Below, piece after piece: positions 58,770 through 64,000 of a stretch of 64,000 nt of DNA. Made by a program: the position numbers and the translations under genes. The DNA is taken from NCBI GenBank assembly GCA_013397935.1, contig VZRN01004248.1, positions 63,931-127,930 of the forward strand. Reading direction: 5' to 3'. The stretch is from Dasyornis broadbenti (lineage: Eukaryota > Chordata > Aves > Passeriformes > Dasyornithidae). Each line of letters begins with the position of its first letter. Position 1 is the first letter of the stretch. Under the pieces are notes generated by a model. That model ran no database searches and was not told where the DNA came from. It saw only the letters and a program-made list of their open reading frames with translations.

Positions 58770-61700
58770 TGGAACAAGTGCCCCTCTTAGACTTTCCATG
58801 ACACTCGTGTTCACTGCATGTCTGTGCTATCTCTGCGAGCCCAGCTGAGCCCCATGAGCTCACTTGGGCAGGGACATGACGATGTACCAAGAGGTTCCTG
58901 GCATGGGCTGTGTTGCCACAGCAGCCATCCCAATCTTTTCCCTCTCTCCCCAGCACACAGCAGAATGTACAGATGAAAACTAAGGGGCAAAGAAAGGAGG
59001 TCCAGAAAGTTGTGCCTGCTAACTGCTGCTGCGGCTGCTGCTAAGATAGTGTTACATTTCAGAGAAAATCTACACTTCACTCTTTTTACAGCCCCTTCTT
59101 CTCATTTTTCCCCTCAGCCAAAATGCCCTTCCTTTCCACTCCCCAACACTTCTTTTAGTTGAATTTGATATGTCTGGTCTTAGCTGAAATGAAATCTTGC
59201 TTTTCGCTGAAGTTAAAAACAACTATGAATGACACTGGAATGGAAATGTGTGCAGCCAGAATCAAGTCACAGTGTAGAAAAACATGTTGTTATTATTATA
59301 AGGTTGGTTCCTCAGGCAGAAAAATCAGCAATAATTCTCTAGATTTTAGAGAAAGTGCTACTCTGTGCTACTTGCAAATCAGGTAGATGTGCTTGGCTTT
59401 TGAAGGAGAATTTCTGTAGTTACAGTAGCATAGAAAATATATAGTAAGAAATATATTCTGTTCAAACAGTTCAGCCAAATGTGTGTTCTATTACTCCAGC
59501 CTACCTAAAAGTGCTGACAAGTCTGTCAGTAGACGATCCTGTTGCATTGATGCTTCCCAGCAAAAGGCCTCATTTTGCAGCGAAAATACCAGTGCTTAGT
59601 ACAGCAAGTTCATTTCAAAGTGCTGATGAATTTAACCTCTCTGCATTCCTCTTAAACAGGATTTTTTTTTTGTTTTTGTTTTTGGGTTTTTTTTGTTTTT
59701 TTGGTTTTTTTTGGTTTTTTTTAACTTATAGATGTATGAGCTGAAGCAGTGAGATATGTTTAGGGACTGGGCTAGTTTTATGCAGGAAAACAGGGGTAGG
59801 ATACAACTCATTTCATCCTTAGGATTTGTCCTAAGGAAGAAAGCCCATCAGGAACCATGAGACTGATTCTACAATCAAAAGCCACCACCAAGGTTCCCAC
59901 TTTTGAATGAAAATTAAGATCCCTGTTTCTTTTTATCACTGAAGTGATTGTCTGGATTCTGCAGGGAAGTGGAGATGAGGGGAAAGAGGTTACTTATTGC
60001 TACTCTCCAGCACGTGTTGGCTTTTTCCTCTTTTTTTTTTTCTTAATATGAAGAGCATTTAACCCCAAAAGCAGCCATCTGCTGCTGTTGTTGACTTGCT
60101 GTCCTGGTAGGAAGCTGTACATTAACTAAAATTCTCTGTGAGTATACTATTGCACAGATGCTAATATAGATAATTACTGGTTTTAATTTACTTTTTTTTA
60201 CTGTAGTCTACAAAAAGATGTTATGGTTGATCAAGTTATAAATACATGTTGCTTATTAATAGATAATTTGCACTAGGTGGGTGCCAATAGTATTTGTTAA
60301 GGCACTCGTGGGAGTTAAAAGGACTTCGTGTTGTATAGGTCCTTTGTGAACAGGCTTCTAGCAAAAAGCCTATGAAAGCTGGTCAAAGTTTTTTGAGTTT
60401 CTATATGTGACGTAAGCATAAAAGCAACTACAAAATATTTTCTACTGGTTAGACAGGAACGAAGTATCTATTATTTCATTTAGTAGATAAACAAATATTA
60501 CCAGTGCACAAATTTCAGACAGGACTGCATGATGTGTAACAATGAGTCTTTTTAAAACTCTTTTTCTCTGAATGTATCTAAATGCCATGCTAGGAACTTT
60601 CTCTTTTAACACGCTCTCCAGAGAGGTATTGCAAAGAGTAGTAATCTTGTACTATGCCCTCAGAGTAACTACAGAAATCAGTCAAAACTCACGGTAACCC
60701 CTGTGTCCTTTTAGGCACTTCAATCAAACCAGGTCTTCATTGCCCTCTCCCAAGAAAACATGAGTTTTTCTGCAATGTTTATTAGCGGCTGTACAAGCCT
60801 CCCTGGAAGTTTCAGGACACAAACATATTAAAACGAGAAAACTTCAAATGATAAAATTTCTCTTGGAAATTATTTGTCTAAGTCATTAATAGCAAAACCA
60901 AGAGCCAAAAAATATGAGAAGAGAGGGGAGTTTTTTTTAAAGTGGATTATAATAGCTGCCCAAGAAACAAGTGCCTTAATGAACACAGTTATTTAGATAT
61001 ACTTGTTTCTATATGTGATTACAAAGAACAACATTTTTCAAAATATCTTTCTGGTAACTGTTAATTATGATGCAAGAATGCACCATTGTAATGGTCCGAA
61101 GACTCAGGCATAGAAAATGCAAGCCAACAAGATGCAAGAAGGGATGGTGTGACACAAGTAGTAACATTCACCAGTTTTAGACTAAACAGCCCCTGAACTC
61201 TCTTCCAGTCTTTTGTACAACATGAGACAAGTGGGACACCTTAAAAATCTGGCTGTTCTAATGGCTATTGATTGATTAGAGTCTTTCTGGTAATGCATAC
61301 TAGAGACGGATGGGGGAAGAGCAGTGTCCCTTGAAAGGAGGGTGGGGAGTATCTGGGGCATGACGGAAAACAATGCCGTGATTTTCCTTGCGAGATCAGC
61401 CCATGCCAGCTGAGAGCAGAGGGGAGGCTCTGTGGATCAGCCACATTCACTTGGGAGGAGCATGCATGGTGGAGTTGCTTATTTCCACCCCTGTCCTCTT
61501 TCCTACCATATGCTAGCCAAAGTGCTTGTGCAGCCACCCAAGAAACTAGACAGAACTTCTTCCAGCTGGAAGGAAAAATAAAGTTGCAGGCTAGTTTTTT
61601 GGCTAGGAGCCCCTCTCTGACCTGGTTCTGCACATAACTGCGCAAACACTTCCGCTGGCAGTAGGGAGGGCGTCTGGTGGGAAATGGAAAAAGCAGCTGG

Positions 61701-62880
61701 GAGTAGAGGAGGGTGGGGACAAGCTGGTTCCAGCAGCTTTGCTGCTGGATGTTGCTTTGCTGCAGCACTGCAGTGCTGGTGCCACCACTGGGGTAGGCCT
61801 CTGACGGGGAACATGGGAAGAAGAGCTGAAATTCGTGGGCTTCAGCTCTATCCAGTTGAGACAACTGGCAGCAGAAAGAAGGCCATGCTTCATGAAGACT
61901 GAGTTCTTGGCAAAATCTGCTCTCCTCTCCACTCTCAGATTTGTTGCAGCACTCCAGAGAGTATCCAAGACAGCAACAGTTTTGTAGGACAACTGCACTT
62001 CTAACAGGACGATTTCACTTCTCAACTCTCCTAAGGCTTCCATCTTGTATTATAAAAGTGGTTTGGGTTTGGTTTTGAGACACTCTTTCTCCACCCTGTA
62101 ATTTTGGGCAACCTCTGCTCTATCTCAGGAGACAAGAGCGTTACTGATCTACTTTGGGTGCATTCACCTGACTCCCTGGGAAGATAAGAATACAGCCTGA
62201 CCTATTTAGCCTTACAGAATGAAAACCAAGAGGGATATTGATGCCAGCTACTGAACTGGAAAACTCTAGAGAGATGGAAATGCAGCAATAGCACAGGAAC
62301 TAATTAATAAACTGGCCAAGAAAAAATGCTGGATTAGAAAGTAGAGGAAGGTTCTTGGCTGCCTAAGTGCTGATGTTCTGAAGAAATCAGCCAGTGAGAG
62401 TCGCAAGGACAAGCAAGTAGACCAGACTGGAGATGAAGTTTGCTGAGTTTGCCACAAGGATTACCTGATACAGCTGCTTGTGACAGCCAGGGAGTACCCC
62501 TGCTAACCATTCTTGTCCCAGGTCCTATTTTCTGTGTTTCACTGGTGGTTGACTTGGAAGAGCAAAACTGAGCGTAACTGTAGTGCATGTCACTGCAAAA
62601 GTGAAGGCAAGTGACTAGGTAGGCAAAGGCCCATGTTCTGTAGTTTCTTCAGGAATATTAGTCCTTTTAATAATTGGTAGGGTTATAGCTCCTGGTTAGC
62701 CAGACTAGCTTCACCTTCTATAGGAGAAAACCGCAGAGAACAGCATGGTATTTAGAAGAATAATAATCTCAAGGAAGGCTATGGAGGCAAGGAACACACA
62801 CATGCAAGTAGTACTTCTAAAATTCTCCCAGAGGGTGATAAATGAACATGTACTTCTCCAATGAATCATTACATTTTATG
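58770..62880. other. Intergenic region upstream of NINJ2
   Basis: No supported gene. In human the next gene in this direction is WNK1, which does not appear within the window. A minus-strand open frame of 199 codons at 61265-61864 has no recognisable domain. T/G-rich simple sequence lies at 59661-59722. Confidence 0.6.
59661..59722. repeat. T-rich low-complexity tract with G interruptions
   Basis: About 60 bases of T runs broken by single, double or triple G. On the other strand it is A/C-rich. Simple sequence. Confidence 0.85.
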
Positions 62881-62884
62881 AAAG

Positions 62885-63310
62885 CAAGGCTAGAAAGGAT
62901 ATTAAGGAGTCATCAATTCCTTCTTCAGCTCCAAGAGCATGGCAGGTCAGTGATACCTGCCCAGATGTTGATCCAGCCTGCTTTGAAAGTGCTCCAGATA
63001 TGTCGATTTCCAAGGCAACTTATCCCAGTGTTTCAGTAACACCATTCTAACAGTTACAAACTGTTTTGCTGATATTTAATTAAAAAATAAAAAGCCTCTG
63101 CTGCAATTTTAGCTTGTTATTCTTACACTCTCCATGTGGGAGAGAAGGGATTATTTCCTTCCTCTTTGCTACAGTCGTTTACATTTTTGAGGACTGTTAT
63201 CATGTCTCTGTTCAGTCTTCTCTGTATTTAAGAAAACAAAAATTCTTTTGCTGTCTCCTCATAGGTTATATTTCATAGATCTCTGAGTGCTGTTGTTGCT
63301 ATCTGAACTC
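62885..63310 (-). mobile_element. Ancient CR1-type LINE 3' fragment
   Basis: The plus strand shows the complement of an old CR1 tail in order: CTAGAAAGGATATTAAGGAG, CATCAATTCCTTC, GATTTCCAAGGC, CCCAGTGTTTCAGTAACACC, then GGACTGTTATCATGTCTCTG, TTCAGTCTTCTCT and CTCCTCATAGGTTATATTTC. Order and spacing fit, and divergence is high, so it is likely older than the bird radiation. Confidence 0.6.
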
Positions 63311-64000
63311 CTTCCTGTTACACTATCAAAGAGTTTTGGATTGTTGGGAGTCTGCATTAGCACAGGTGAAAATGGTTGAGAGAAATAGCAGAGGAATAAT
63401 CTTCTGTGTATTTGGATTGATAATGGGAGTCTGGAGCATAGACTGTAATTTTTGTGGGGTCTGACTGAGCAGGAGTTTTCTGTTTGTCCTTGAGAGAAAA
63501 TCACTATTTTCTTCCAGAAGGCCAGGACAGATGCTAGACAGGGAAAATTCTTTTAGCACTCTTCAACTTTTTAAAATGTTGTGGTGAACCACTGTCAGAG
63601 TGAGAATAAAGGTGGATCAGGTTGTAAGGAGTCCAAGGTCACCTCCTGAAGCTCACATAACTGACTATTGATGATTCCCAGAAATCCTAGCAGCCCAGAC
63701 TTGCTTTGATTCACAAAGGAAGGATTTGTCCCATTTGGGAAATAGTTTCTTAAGCTTCAATGTTCTTTCCTGGTTGCTAGACCAATAGATATTTTCTCCC
63801 TTAGTCAAAAATTTGCACGGGAAATGTAGAATATTAAGAATATTAATTAACCCTGGCAGAAGATACCACTCCAGAAACAAGGAGTTTAGTTGGACTACAG
63901 CCTGACTGGTAGTTTCTTGAGCTCTTTGAGAACTTGAGTGGACAAATAACTCCCATGTCAATCCTTATCTTCAATACAGGAAGGTGTGAGAGGTTAGAGA
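63311..64000. other. Intergenic DNA to the window end
   Basis: No gene, repeat family or RNA gene recognised. Open frames here are below 100 codons. Confidence 0.6.

Noticed and set aside
61265..61864. Minus-strand open frame of 199 codons upstream of NINJ2
   Set aside because: No domain, no conserved motif and no promoter or splice context. A frame this long is expected about once by chance in six frames of a 64-kb window.

Overview
This is a piece of a vertebrate nuclear genome, most likely a bird. It holds two intron-split genes that face each other, surrounded by long non-coding DNA with a few old retrotransposon relics. The avian (at least sauropsid) reading rests on CR1-type LINE fragments, low repeat density, short introns in the left gene, and gene order. 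B4GALNT3 followed by NINJ2 in tail-to-tail orientation matches human 12p13.33, where WNK1 lies beyond NINJ2. The species cannot be fixed from the sequence.

Layout. Positions 1-12303 (+ strand) carry the 3' part of B4GALNT3: fifteen coding exons whose phases all join without a gap, giving about 881 codons from inside the PA14 domain to the stop. The 5' exons lie left of the window. Positions 12304 to about 13500 are the probable 3' UTR. About 13.5-19.6 kb is intergenic. Positions 19582-58568 (- strand) are NINJ2: three coding exons (19695-19858, 21155-21386, 58536-58568) that encode 142 residues, the same length as human NINJ2. Its first intron is 37 kb and fills most of the window. A GC-rich promoter-like segment lies just upstream of the first exon at about 58.57-58.76 kb. 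From there to 64 kb is upstream intergenic DNA with an ancient CR1 copy.

The two genes have no known joint pathway. B4GALNT3 is a Golgi glycosyltransferase that makes LacdiNAc (GalNAc beta1-4 GlcNAc) ends on glycoproteins. NINJ2 is a small two-pass plasma-membrane adhesion protein of the ninjurin family. Their neighbourhood is conserved synteny rather than an operon-like unit.

I found no tRNA, rRNA, CRISPR array or novel multi-gene system. The most useful extra observations are a perfect 22-bp hairpin in a B4GALNT3 intron, a CpG-rich segment in NINJ2 intron 1 that could be an alternative promoter, a 51-bp x3 identical minisatellite, a 25-bp x3 repeat inside an LTR-like segment, and the tiny 33-nt coding first exon of NINJ2, which sits 37 kb from exon 2.
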